From positions 9,105,141 to 9,169,140 of the forward strand of contig OZ023198.1 in NCBI GenBank assembly GCA_963995505.1: a stretch of 64,000 bases of DNA, read 5' to 3'. Origin of the DNA: Hypericum androsaemum (Eukaryota; Streptophyta; Magnoliopsida; Malpighiales; Hypericaceae). This document shows, in pieces, positions 55,040 to 64,000 of the stretch (its first letter is position 1; every line of letters starts with the position of its first letter). The notes under the pieces were generated by a model that did no database searches, was not told where the DNA came from, and worked only from the letters and a program-made list of their open reading frames with translations. A program made the translations under genes and the position numbers.

Positions 55040-57450
55040 AAAAATGACGCAGTATGGATGAAGGGGTCGCACAGATCTGTTGATTCGCCGAGAATACCAA
55101 AAATGATCATGGAAAGGTGTTGAAGAATTCGTTGATTCCGGGGAATGAATGAATCGCGACGAGATAGTTAACAACAGATCTGTCGATCTCGCAAGATACC
55201 GGAAACGAAGTTCTTCGATATATTAGAGTGACACTTGATGATAAATTTGAGATAAAGCCGAGCCACTTGCTCAAAATACAAATTTTATATAAACATAGAC
55301 AACTATTTTCCATTGTACTACAAAAGCCTATATTTAGTCTAAAAAAAAAGAAACTCGAGAGGTCAAAACGTTCCCTCTAGACAAGATCTCAAAAGACTAA
55401 AAACATACAATTACATACAAAGATGCATCCAAAGATACATGATTGCCTTATGTTCATGAATTCATACTGTGCCACGAATCTGCCCTTATTATGTACCCTG
55501 CTTCATTCCTTTCGAGTTTGAGAAAATTTACCCTCGAATTTGACTATCTTTTTTACTCGAACATCGAGGGTGCACCTGGCATCTCCCCACCCAACGGAAC
55601 ATATATTTGGAAACCAAAATCACTACATACTTTGAGTAAACCTAACAAGCGATGACCCTCTCAAGTAGTTTCATGTCATTCTAAACATTGATAAAATAGG
55701 AAGTAGGAATATAGTCGAAACAATTAACTCCCAAAATATCAATGTGATCCACCTGAAAATACTGGACCATCGGCTGAATCTCATCAACAATAACTTCATT
55801 ATCAATAGAAGTTGTGTCTCGCTTCATATAAGCAGCATTAAGAACGCACGATTCATCGAACAAGTCTATCAACAAATACAATGGTGCTTCACACTCATCG
55901 GAACAATGTCCATCAACAGAACAGATATTTGCTTCACACTCATCAGTAAATTCCACAAACTACTCCCAAATCAAATTCTTGTCAACTATATGAGGAGCCT
56001 CAGGTTTAGGAACATAACCATGATAAGAATCCCAAAAATTGTCATACTTAATGTCGGATCCAAAATCTTATCAACATGGTTAGGAGAAAGCTAAAAAATA
56101 AAAAATAATCATCTCTCTCATGCTAATCCATTGGAATGTTCTCCTTTTACCGAATTGTTGTCTTTGTAAATCAGACCACCAAGAAAGGAGATTTCCTTGC
56201 ATTCGTCGAATAACAAATCTTGCTTTTTTTAACTCAATAAATTCGTGAACATCAAAATATATCTCCATGTAAACAAGTCACTTAATGAAATCCTTTTTCA
56301 AAATTCCCTAATCAATATCCTGAATATCTCTTAAAGTAAGAATCTGCAGCATGGGCACCTTAGAACCAAACAACTTCAAATAAGCCCAAAAGAGACAGAT
56401 TTGTGATTTTTCAAAACCTTTCGGACCAAAATGTAATTTTGACACTTGGCAAATTATGGATCAATCACAAGTTTTCTGCAAGATTTCTGTCAAGTGCATA
56501 CATCATAAGAAAATTACCAAATGGTCCACAAATTTTAGTTAAGTGCAAAATCAACCACGTATCTTTCCCAACTTTTTTGATTCAATCCAAATTCCCACTT
56601 ATGAAACCCTAAATTAGCAGGGGGAAACCCACAAATCAATAATCTGAGGGAGCGGTAGCTAGCGGCTGGCTGTATACTGGAGGCGGGCGACGTACTAGGC
56701 ATAAGAACCACGTCAGGGGACACTTGCTTAGGGTATTCCTCTGCACATGGAGAAAATGGTGTCTCTTAGGTTCATGTTGCAAACCCTCGGTCGGGGTGGG
56801 CTGGTGGCTACGGCTTTTGGCCTCGCACGGTGGTGCAACGATGGTTGGGTCCGGCAGAGTTATCCACTGGTGGGTGCTGCTGGGTGGTAAGGGGCAACGA
56901 ACGGGTAGGCTTGGATGACGGCGGCATGTGGGTTCCTTCAAAACCCTTAAACAGTCTCACCCTCCCTTTTTTTTTCGTGTTCTCTTTTTTGATAATTTTG
57001 TTGATACAACACACTCTAATTAGGATGATCGAACACCACGAGGAATGAACGCGGTTATGATACTAACTAACGCAATGTGGATGTGGGGACTACATGGATT
57101 CATTGATTTGCCGAGTATGTTGATTTCGCCCGAAGACGCGACGGGATAACTAACAACTAATCTATTGATCTCGTAAGATGCCAGAAGAAAAGTTCTTCGA
57201 TCTATTGGAGTGACACTCGATGATAAAATTGGGATAAAGCCGAAAAATGCGCTCAAAGTACAACTTTTATTTAACACACAATTGTTTTCCATTGTGCTAC
57301 AAAAGCATATATATAGTAATAAAAACAATTCAAGAGGTCAAAACATTTCCCCAAGACAAGAACTCAAAAGGCTAAAAGCATAAATACAAAAGATTCATCC
57401 AAAGATACATGCATGCCTTTCGTCCAGGAATCCATCTCGTTCCACGAATC
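55040..57450 (-). mobile_element. Gypsy-type gag relic between two direct repeats of about 420 bp
   Basis: Repeats at about 55040-55500 and 57040-57470 share AAGTTCTTCGAT(A/C)TATT, GAGTGACACT(T/C)GATGATAAA, GAGGTCAAAAC and CCACGAATCTGCCCTT. Between them the minus strand reads MEIYFDVHEFIELKKARFVI, then QGNLLSWWSDLQRQQFGK (56268-56100), the retrotransposon gag domain. The repeats may be LTRs of a non-autonomous element, but clean ends and target duplications were not found. Confidence 0.55.
56600..56960. other. GC-richer unassigned segment
   Basis: Open on both strands in several frames and distinct in composition from its surroundings. No domain was recognised; possibly a captured gene part in the retroelement. 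Confidence 0.3.
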
Positions 57451-58031
57451 TGCCCTTGTTACGTACCTCGCATCTGGAAAAAAATTCTTTCCAAAACCAT
57501 CAAAATTGTCCTTATTTCGCTTAATTTGGCAATTTCTTCAAAATAAAACACTGAAACAGAACAGGGGAGCGATTTACCCGACCCCCAAGCCTTCCGACAT
57601 CCGACCTCACTCCACTCCTCCAGCAGCTCGCATCTCGCGGTGGTTAGTCGCAGCAGCTCGCGGTTGTTCATGGCCCGATTTGGTTATTCGTCGCAGCAAG
57701 TGCAAGCCTCTCACTCAAGGGCACTATAAAAAAATATAATAGCTGGGCCCATGTGTGATGATTTTTTTATATTGTTTAATTGGTAGGAATATTTTAAAAA
57801 TGTGCGTGTCATTAATGTCATTACAAATTGATTATTTTTTTAATGGTAAGATTTCTTTTATTTTCATTAATAAATGTCTTTTTTCAATAAAAAATATCTC
57901 CATGAACTATGAGAATTCCTTATAATCAAAGATATCATTAATTAAAGTTATATTTTCAATTCCAATGGCACATCAAACAAACTATTCCAACGGTTAAGCC
58001 TGTGGAAAGATTTTGAGTACATTATGCCAAA
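57451..58031. other. Intergenic
   Basis: A short GC-rich patch (57560-57710) with GCAGCTCGC repeated; no gene recognised. Confidence 0.35.
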
Positions 58032-58136
58032 TTTTTTTAAAGGTAAATTTTATACAATATAAATGTTAGAATTCGAATCATGAACCTCCTAAATATTTAC
58101 AATATTTTGTGCTATTAGGCTAAAAGTACTTCGATC
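58032..58136 (-). mobile_element. Short tRNA-derived SINE (copy 2)
   Basis: A 105-bp insertion with the perfect 12-bp target duplication CATTATGCCAAA (58020-58031, 58137-58148) and a T run at the left edge. The minus strand has TTTAGCCTAATAGC and GATTCGAATTC as A- and B-box-like sites, and ends GTATAAAATTTACCTTT before the A tail, the same 3' end as the copy at 24908-25014. Confidence 0.85.
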
Positions 58137-58148
58137 CATTATGCCAAA

Positions 58149-59509
58149 CTATTGGAATTAAACGTATTTTCTCTAGAATATGTATTTGCGGCATAATATC
58201 GCATACCCCTATCTAATAAGAAGTAGAACCAACAAGCATTTAAATTGATTAGTGAGAAAATTATTTTACCTTAAACAAGAGATTTCGTACTCGAACCATT
58301 ACGAACGTAACAACATTAAATATTTATTTGAAAATTTTGTCACCTTTTAAAAATCCTATCACCTTGAACTTAGATTAGTCAAGAAAAAAATAAATAAGAA
58401 GTAGAAAAATATTTTATTTTATTTTATAGGTTGAATATTTATTGTTACCATAAAACTAAAAAGAATTTCTTAATTAAAAGGAACATTTGGAACATCAAAT
58501 AGTACAATTGCCGAAACAAAAATAGAATAGGACACACCTACATCATGGTCACGTGGTCACGTGGGAACGTGCCTATCTAATTTAGTTGACGTGTTTTCAA
58601 CAGAAAACATCATTTTCTATTGCTTTTAAGTCTTTTTCTCGGACAGTGAAGCTTTCCCATTCCATACGAAGCTGCCAAAGAGTTTTTTTTAAATCTCAAG
58701 TGTTTAAATTCGAATACCGTAGACGATTCTTCTAAAAATATTTTTTATTAATAAAATTTAAATCTGTATATTTTTAAAATAAATTTAAATCTCTTATCAA
58801 TTATCACTTCAATTTATTTTCATGTAAATTGCAAAAAGAGTTTCTTGTCGAGGAAATCGCAATGCCACATTAGAATCCTGTCGTGCATGATTTAATGACC
58901 CTTGGTTACCTCACTAAAAACCAAGCTGTGCCAGATAGAGGCTTAGGGTTTGGCAGGGAAAAATTAATATCCAGATAAATGATCCTTATTTAGAATGTCA
59001 TTTGCTAAACCACACGTGATGGATTAATCCCGTTTGATAATATGAAAATTTAATTCAAAATCTTAAAATAATATGTTGGTAAATTTTCTACTCATATTTT
59101 TTAGTTAATAAAATTTACACTTGTAAAAAAAAATAAACATGTCCAGAATTCAACATTTTGTCGGTACAAAATACTAGAAAATGAAAAACAAGTTTTAGAC
59201 GTTGGGGTCCCAATTCTCAACGTGTGGAAGCACATGTAAAAGTTCTCACATATTTTGATCAAATCAAAGAATTGGAAAACGTAAAGGTATTTTACGAATT
59301 TTTGCACAAAATATCGCATTTGTGGCTTATGAAACCGGAGATTGTGTAAAAACACCATTGAAACCAACAAGAAGTGATAAAAGAATTGAATTTAAGAAAG
59401 TCTTAGTTCAGGTCTTACAGATATAAAATTCACTATTAGAAGATTCGTTGCTAATTAAGACTCGAACGTGATGATTCTGAATAACAAAGAATTGACCAAA
59501 AAAAATTGA
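58149..59509. other. AT-rich intergenic DNA
   Basis: No gene. 58230-58320 and 58680-58740 hold tRNA-B-box-like strings (GTACTCGAACC, TTCGAATACC inverse) that may be older SINE remains. Confidence 0.35.
58550..58563. promoter_or_regulatory. Tandem G-boxes
   Basis: CACGTGGTCACGTG contains two CACGTG cores two bases apart, the binding site of plant bZIP/bHLH factors (ABRE-like). No gene start is nearby, so function is doubtful. Confidence 0.3.
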
Positions 59510-60172
59510 GATTGTGTAGTTGTACTTGCATTCATGTCAACCGCAAATTGCCAATCCCATATTTGCAAAAAAAAAAAGGGCCACAAATAACTAGTGTCGT
59601 AGCCCGTAAGAAACAAACAGTAGGAAAGTGTTCCCCCTTCCTTCCCTGCCGGTAATTGGAGAGGGAAAGTTAACAGAAAACACCATTTCGGTCCATTTCA
59701 AGACAGAATCGCATCCTATAAAATATATGAGCGGCAAAGGTAGGATAGCGTGGTAGGATTAAATTTTACTCTACATCCTATAAATTCTTATGTAAGTATT
59801 TAGACTTAGGCTCTCGGGATTTTTATGTTCTAATCCAAGAATGTACCCATTTTTTACAAAATATTTTTAATATTTCAATGTAAACTATTAAAGAATTACT
59901 CAAATTTCCCAATTGCAAGAATACTAATGATTAGATTTAAGTTGAGAAGCGAATGCTATTATCTATTTTCATATTGTGTCATTTAAAATTATAGATTTAA
60001 GTTGAGCATGATACACTGGATCTCGTATTTTTGCCAATCCCTAATGAAGGAAAAAGGAGCCCAAAAAACAGATTTATGAGCCCAAAAAACCAAGGCGCAA
60101 TAGTTTTGTAGGAATCAGTTTTACAGCATCATAGGAGCATATTTATAAAGTAGGAGTAACGTTAATATGATT
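59510..60172. repeat. Third segmental duplication, copy W1
   Basis: Co-linear with 61857-63922 after removing two insertions there. Shared TTGTACTTGCATTCATGTCA, GGTAGGATAGCGTGGTAGGA, GAATGTACCCAT and TGTAGGAATCAGTTTTACA. No gene recognised. Confidence 0.85.
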
Positions 60173-60364
60173 AATTACTTATAACAGAAAAATAAATAAG
60201 ACCTGTAACAAATATAAAAATCATTACACAAACTAAATACAATTTAAGTGTAGTAATGGAAGGACTTTTGAAATAATCTCAAATTTTAAACAATCTCCTG
60301 CTATTTCGAAAGTTTTGAAACTTCTTCCCCAGTTAACTTCTCGGATATAATTGAATCAAATCCG

Positions 60365-60660
60365 GGGGTAGATTTGGTGGGGACTGGGGTAGTCCCCAAA
60401 TATGGGGACTAACTCAAACCAATATCACTACACATGCAAACTAATATCACTTCACATGCAAACCAATATCACTTCATAAGTAAACCAGCGTCTTCTAAAC
60501 CAATATTACTTTACATGCAAACCAATATCACTTCACATGCAAACCAATAACATCTGATAGGTTATTGACCATCAGATTTAAAGATAATCAAATCTGACGG
60601 CCCAAAATGTAGTCCCCACCTATGGACAAAATTTTTTTAGTCCCCACTCAATCCGGTCTC
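60365..60660. mobile_element. MITE-like element with internal 22-bp minisatellite
   Basis: Ends GGTGGGGACT..AGTCCCCA and TAGTCCCCAC...AGTCCCCACTCAATCCGG are inverted. Between them ACCAATATCACTTCACATGCAA repeats about seven times (60417-60550) with variation. No target duplication was read. Confidence 0.6.
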
Positions 60661-61217
60661 CAAATCCGGTACCATGTAAACTATGAACCATTGAGGCTAG
60701 CATCTGACTTCAATGTTTGGATTCCTGACCCATCCTCGGGCTCTCAGTCCGGAGTTTATACTGGTCCATATTTTACTTTTGAACATCTCAAATTCAGAAT
60801 TGAGATTTTTCGAACCTTATTTAGAGTTCACTCTTTCAATAACAGTTTTTTTAATTGTTAAGGTTTGAATTTCATAATTTTCTTAATTTAATGGTGGTTT
60901 TTTTATTCTCAAGTTTTGAATTTTAGACTTTTCTTAATAAAATTGTAATACTATATTTTTTTGATAAATACTTTTAATATTATATTTAGAGTTCGCTTTT
61001 TCAATGTGGTTTTTATCCTTAACATTTGAATTTCTGAATTTCCTTAATAGAATTTTAAGTTCCATCGGTTGCTTCTGACATTTTTTTAGAGGCAGACATA
61101 TATATTTTATTGCGTAAAACATCAATTACAGAACCACTCCCACCTGGGCATGCTTAAGGAAAACAAGCAGAGGCAAGAAAAGAAAAGAAACTACATCCGA
61201 TATATGGCTAAATACAC

Positions 61218-61694
61218 GGACCTGGCCATGAATTGAATCTGATTCGTGATTCGATTCGATTCGATTCGTCAATAATTCGATTAGTAAAAAATTCAATTCG
61301 AATTCGTCATAAAACGAATTGAATACGGTTCAAGATATTTATAATTCGCAAAATCGGCAAATTTAATTCAAATTCAATTCGAAAATTTAATTCGAGTTAA
61401 ATTCGTGTTAAATTCGATTCAAATTCATGTACATATAATAATAATATGTGTCAAAAAAATTCAAATAAAATGGGGAAATTTGAGAGGGAAAAATTCGGTT
61501 ATAATTCGGTTATAATTCGATTCGAATTCGATTATAATTCGATTCGAATTCGATTATAATTCGATTCAAATTCGAAAATTCATAATTCGTATTCGATTCG
61601 TCTTGTGAAGATTTGAATATGGTTAATATTTTGATGAATTCGAATTTGAATAAATTCGATTCGAATTCGTCCAAATTCGAACTGTGGTCAGGTC
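61218..61694. mobile_element. ATTCG-rich MITE with 9-bp target duplication
   Basis: 477 bp with TIR GACCTG(G/A)CCA and the perfect 9-bp duplication TAAATACAC (61209-61217, 61695-61703). The interior is a dense array of ATTCGAATTCG / ATAATTCGATT units. The 9-bp duplication points to Mutator-like mobilisation. Confidence 0.8.
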
Positions 61695-62068
61695 TAAATA
61701 CACCCTCTCAAGCTGGATCTAAAATCCTCACGAGGCCGTGTAATTCATAAAAAATCCCATGAAAGAAATCTTCGTTCAAATTTTATAAATGTAAAAAATA
61801 TTATCAAATAAGCAATTTGAAAATGTCCGACTCTGAATAAAAAAAATTACCAATAAGTTGAGATTATGTGGTTGTACTTGCATTCATGTCAATCGCAAAT
61901 TGCCAATTCTATATTTGAAAAATAGGACCACATATAACTAGTGACGTAGCCCTTAAGAAACTAACCGTAGGAAAATGTTCCCCCCTGCATTCCCGGCCAG
62001 TAACTGGAGAGGGAAAGTTAAGATAGAGCACCATTTCTGTCAATTTCAAGAAAAAATCATCGGCACTG

Positions 62069-62622
62069 TGTTGAAGCAGAAAATTAATATTGTCACAGTA
62101 AAACAGTCATAACTTTATGTTCAAGTATCAGATTGACTTTATTCCAAAAGTTACAGAAAGATAAGAAAATGATCTGCAATAAATAGTGTCATTTCCAAGT
62201 TCGGTTTGAGTTGGAAATTTTGACTGTTTAGATTTTCCTATTTTAGGCCACGGCCAATTTATATTTTCCTATATTAAACACGCTTTATGGTTTTCTTGTA
62301 TTAGGATGAGACTAGGTTATATTTTTCTATATAAGGAGAGGTTGGGTATTGGAGCACAACAATACACATCAAACATACAAATCCTATAGCTTTATAGGTT
62401 TTATCTTCTTTTTTTTCTCCTTTTCTCCTTTCCCTTATATTTTCAATAAAATTTTTGCTCCTACGCCAATTCTTTTCTGCTCTACTAATTCTAATCTATA
62501 TCTTCTTTCCTCTGCTACATATTTCTTCTCCCCTTTCTTTTCGTTTGAATAGTTCTTGGGATGACCACTGCGGACTCATTCTCAAATTCGTTTCGACGAT
62601 CTACCAAAATTTTTCCATAACA
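62069..62622 (+). mobile_element. Solo-LTR-like insertion
   Basis: TGTTGAAGC...CATAACA, 554 bp, absent from W1. Has TATATAAG (62328-62335), a CA-rich start region and AATAAA (62445-62450), the order expected in an LTR. No target duplication was found, so the exact ends are uncertain. Confidence 0.6.
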
Positions 62623-62959
62623 GCTTGGCTACAAGGCCTTCTTGTACAATATGTGAGCGACGATAGGTAGGATAGCGTGGTAGGAATAAATTTTAATTCT
62701 ACATCTTGTAAATTTTTTTGTAATGATTTAAACTCAGACTCTTAGAATTTTTATAGTCTCATCCAAAGAATGTACCCATGTTTTACAAAATATTTTTAAC
62801 ATTTCAATATAAATTATTAAAAAAATAGTCAAATTTACTTCTATTTTGACACTCCCGATTGTATAAATACTAATGTTTAATTTTAAATTGAGAAGCAAAA
62901 ATTGTTATCTATTTTTATATTGTGTCATTTAAAAGTTGTAGATTTAAGGAGAAAATATT

Positions 62960-63755
62960 TTTATATTTATTCTAGATAGATCTAAGAAGGGTCTAATTGA
63001 GGTTGAGTCTCATTTATTAGGCATGGGTAGGGTTTAGATTTAGATATATATAGACCATATTTAATCTAGATCGATCTAAGTAGGACCGTTAATGTCTCAA
63101 TTATTAGTCATGGGTAGACTTTAGTTTTCGATCTATATAGACCATATTCTTATACTAAATCCTAATTTTGAAGGTTGACTCAATCTGATAACTAAAAAGG
63201 GCCCGATCCATCCCTTTTTAGCTAAACTTTACTTTGATATATGATATTTATACGCAATTTTATTTTCATATATTTTAATTTTCTCATCAAGTTTTTTAAT
63301 GGCACATCAAGCTTTTCAACGGCACATCAAATTTCAACGACAAATCGAGTTTTTCAAAGGCACATCTAATTTTTCAACGGCAAAAATTACAATGGCACAA
63401 TCCTAACGTCACATCTATTTTCAAAAGGTAAAATCATAAATCGTGTAAATCATTAAATCCTCTGTACGAAAATATATAGCAGAAATTCCAAACGAGTCAA
63501 AAGTTATGGTCCGCCAAAATTTTAATAATTATAGTCCCATAAACTGAAAAAAAATTGTCAGCTAAAATAAGAAAATTAAAATGTATGAAAATAAAATCGC
63601 GTCAAAATATTAGGTATCAAAAAGAAATTTATCATTTTTCAAAAAATAAAATAAAATCGGCCACGTGGCAAACGTGCCATTCTCCCGCAGCAGGTGTTGC
63701 AGACGCACAACAGCCCGCACCGAATCCAGACAGTTCCAACAAAATAAGATAAGGG
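62960..63755. repeat. Insertion in W2 with two sets of tandem repeats
   Basis: Two imperfect units of about 95 bp (62973-63150, each with CTAGAT(A/C)GATCTAAG and CATGGGTAG). A minisatellite of about 20 bp (GGCACATCAA(G/A)TTTTTCAAC and variants) at 63300-63420. No gene recognised. Confidence 0.6.
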
Positions 63756-63922
63756 CATGATACATTAGATCTCGTATTTTTGCCAATCCCAAATGAGGGG
63801 GAAAATGAGCCCAAAAACAGAGTTATCAGCCCCATAAAAGCAAGACACAATATTTTTGTAGGAATCAGTTTTACATTATCATCGGAGTATATTTGAAGTA
63901 GGAGGAACGTTAATATGATCTG

Positions 63923-64000
63923 TATCTTTCTGTGGACCTATGGATAGTACAGACACCTATGTTTCTATTCCTGAGCAGTCCTCGGGAGTTCATAGAACAT
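63923..64000. other. Window end
   Basis: Nothing recognised. Confidence 0.3.

Larger units (their letters stand above)
61857..63922. repeat. Third segmental duplication, copy W2 (with insertions)
   Basis: Matches W1 in three pieces: about 61857-62055, 62645-62960 and 63755-63922. The gaps are an LTR-like insertion and an 800-bp insertion with internal repeats. Confidence 0.8.

Noticed and set aside
55040..57470. Calling the two 420-bp repeats definite LTRs
   Set aside because: No TG...CA ends or 5-bp target duplication could be read, and homology edges are ragged.
1..64000. CRISPR arrays, bacterial operons, phage or a gene cluster system
   Set aside because: All repeats are of eukaryotic transposon or satellite type; genes have introns and TATA boxes; no evenly spaced repeat-spacer pattern was found.

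Overview
The window is nuclear DNA from a flowering plant. The evidence is the intron-bearing BAHD acyltransferase gene, a Cassandra TRIM element carrying 5S rRNA-like sequence, plant-type Copia, LINE, Mutator-like and hAT elements, and relics of plant genes (methylthioribose kinase, HIP/TDX-type TPR protein, plant mobile domain). It is AT-rich and dominated by repeats. I see only two genes that look intact: a BAHD acyltransferase (5186-7374, minus, two exons, 458 aa) and a small Deg-like trypsin-fold protein that seems to have lost its catalytic residues (20424-21062, plus, 212 aa). Nearly everything else is a mobile element, a gene relic, or duplicated non-coding DNA.

Layout. 1-4.4 kb: a Cassandra TRIM nested in an ATTCG-rich foldback element, then a Copia relic. 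5.2-7.4 kb: the BAHD gene. 9.2-19.9 kb: a tandem duplication (blocks X, Y, Z). It contains a Pack-MULE with a methylthioribose-kinase fragment, a second Mutator-like element with an empty site in the sister copy, a hAT MITE and a truncated LINE. 20.1-21.1 kb: the Deg-like gene. 22.3-26.8 kb: a second tandem duplication whose two copies carry different retroposon insertions (SINE, LINE tail, LINE deletion derivative), each matched by an empty site in the other copy. 27.0-31.3 kb: four decayed exons of a HIP/TDX-type TPR gene followed by a 2.5-kb inverted repeat.

33.4-40.5 kb: a complete Mutator-like element with long TIRs and a 9-bp target duplication. It holds a decayed MuDR-type transposase on the minus strand, a plant-mobile-domain relic on the plus strand, and two small unidentified ORFs that converge between them. 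40.5-43.2 kb: a truncated second Copia element and LINE fragments. 43.6-51.6 kb: a foldback element interrupted by a 6.1-kb Copia retrotransposon (TSD GATAG; gag-pol dead by three stops) and a solo LTR (TSD CATCG). 52.3-54.7 kb: a second BAHD copy, now a pseudogene split by an 801-bp solo LTR (TSD AGGAC) and truncated beside a LINE. 55-57.5 kb: Gypsy-type gag relic between ~420-bp direct repeats. 58-64 kb: a short SINE, MITEs, minisatellites and a third segmental duplication.

The most unusual signal is in the 6.1-kb Copia element. The place where a tRNA primer-binding site is expected holds sequence complementary to two separate segments of the element's own LTR, arranged as an RNA pseudoknot would be. 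All family assignments come from motifs read by eye; no database search was possible.
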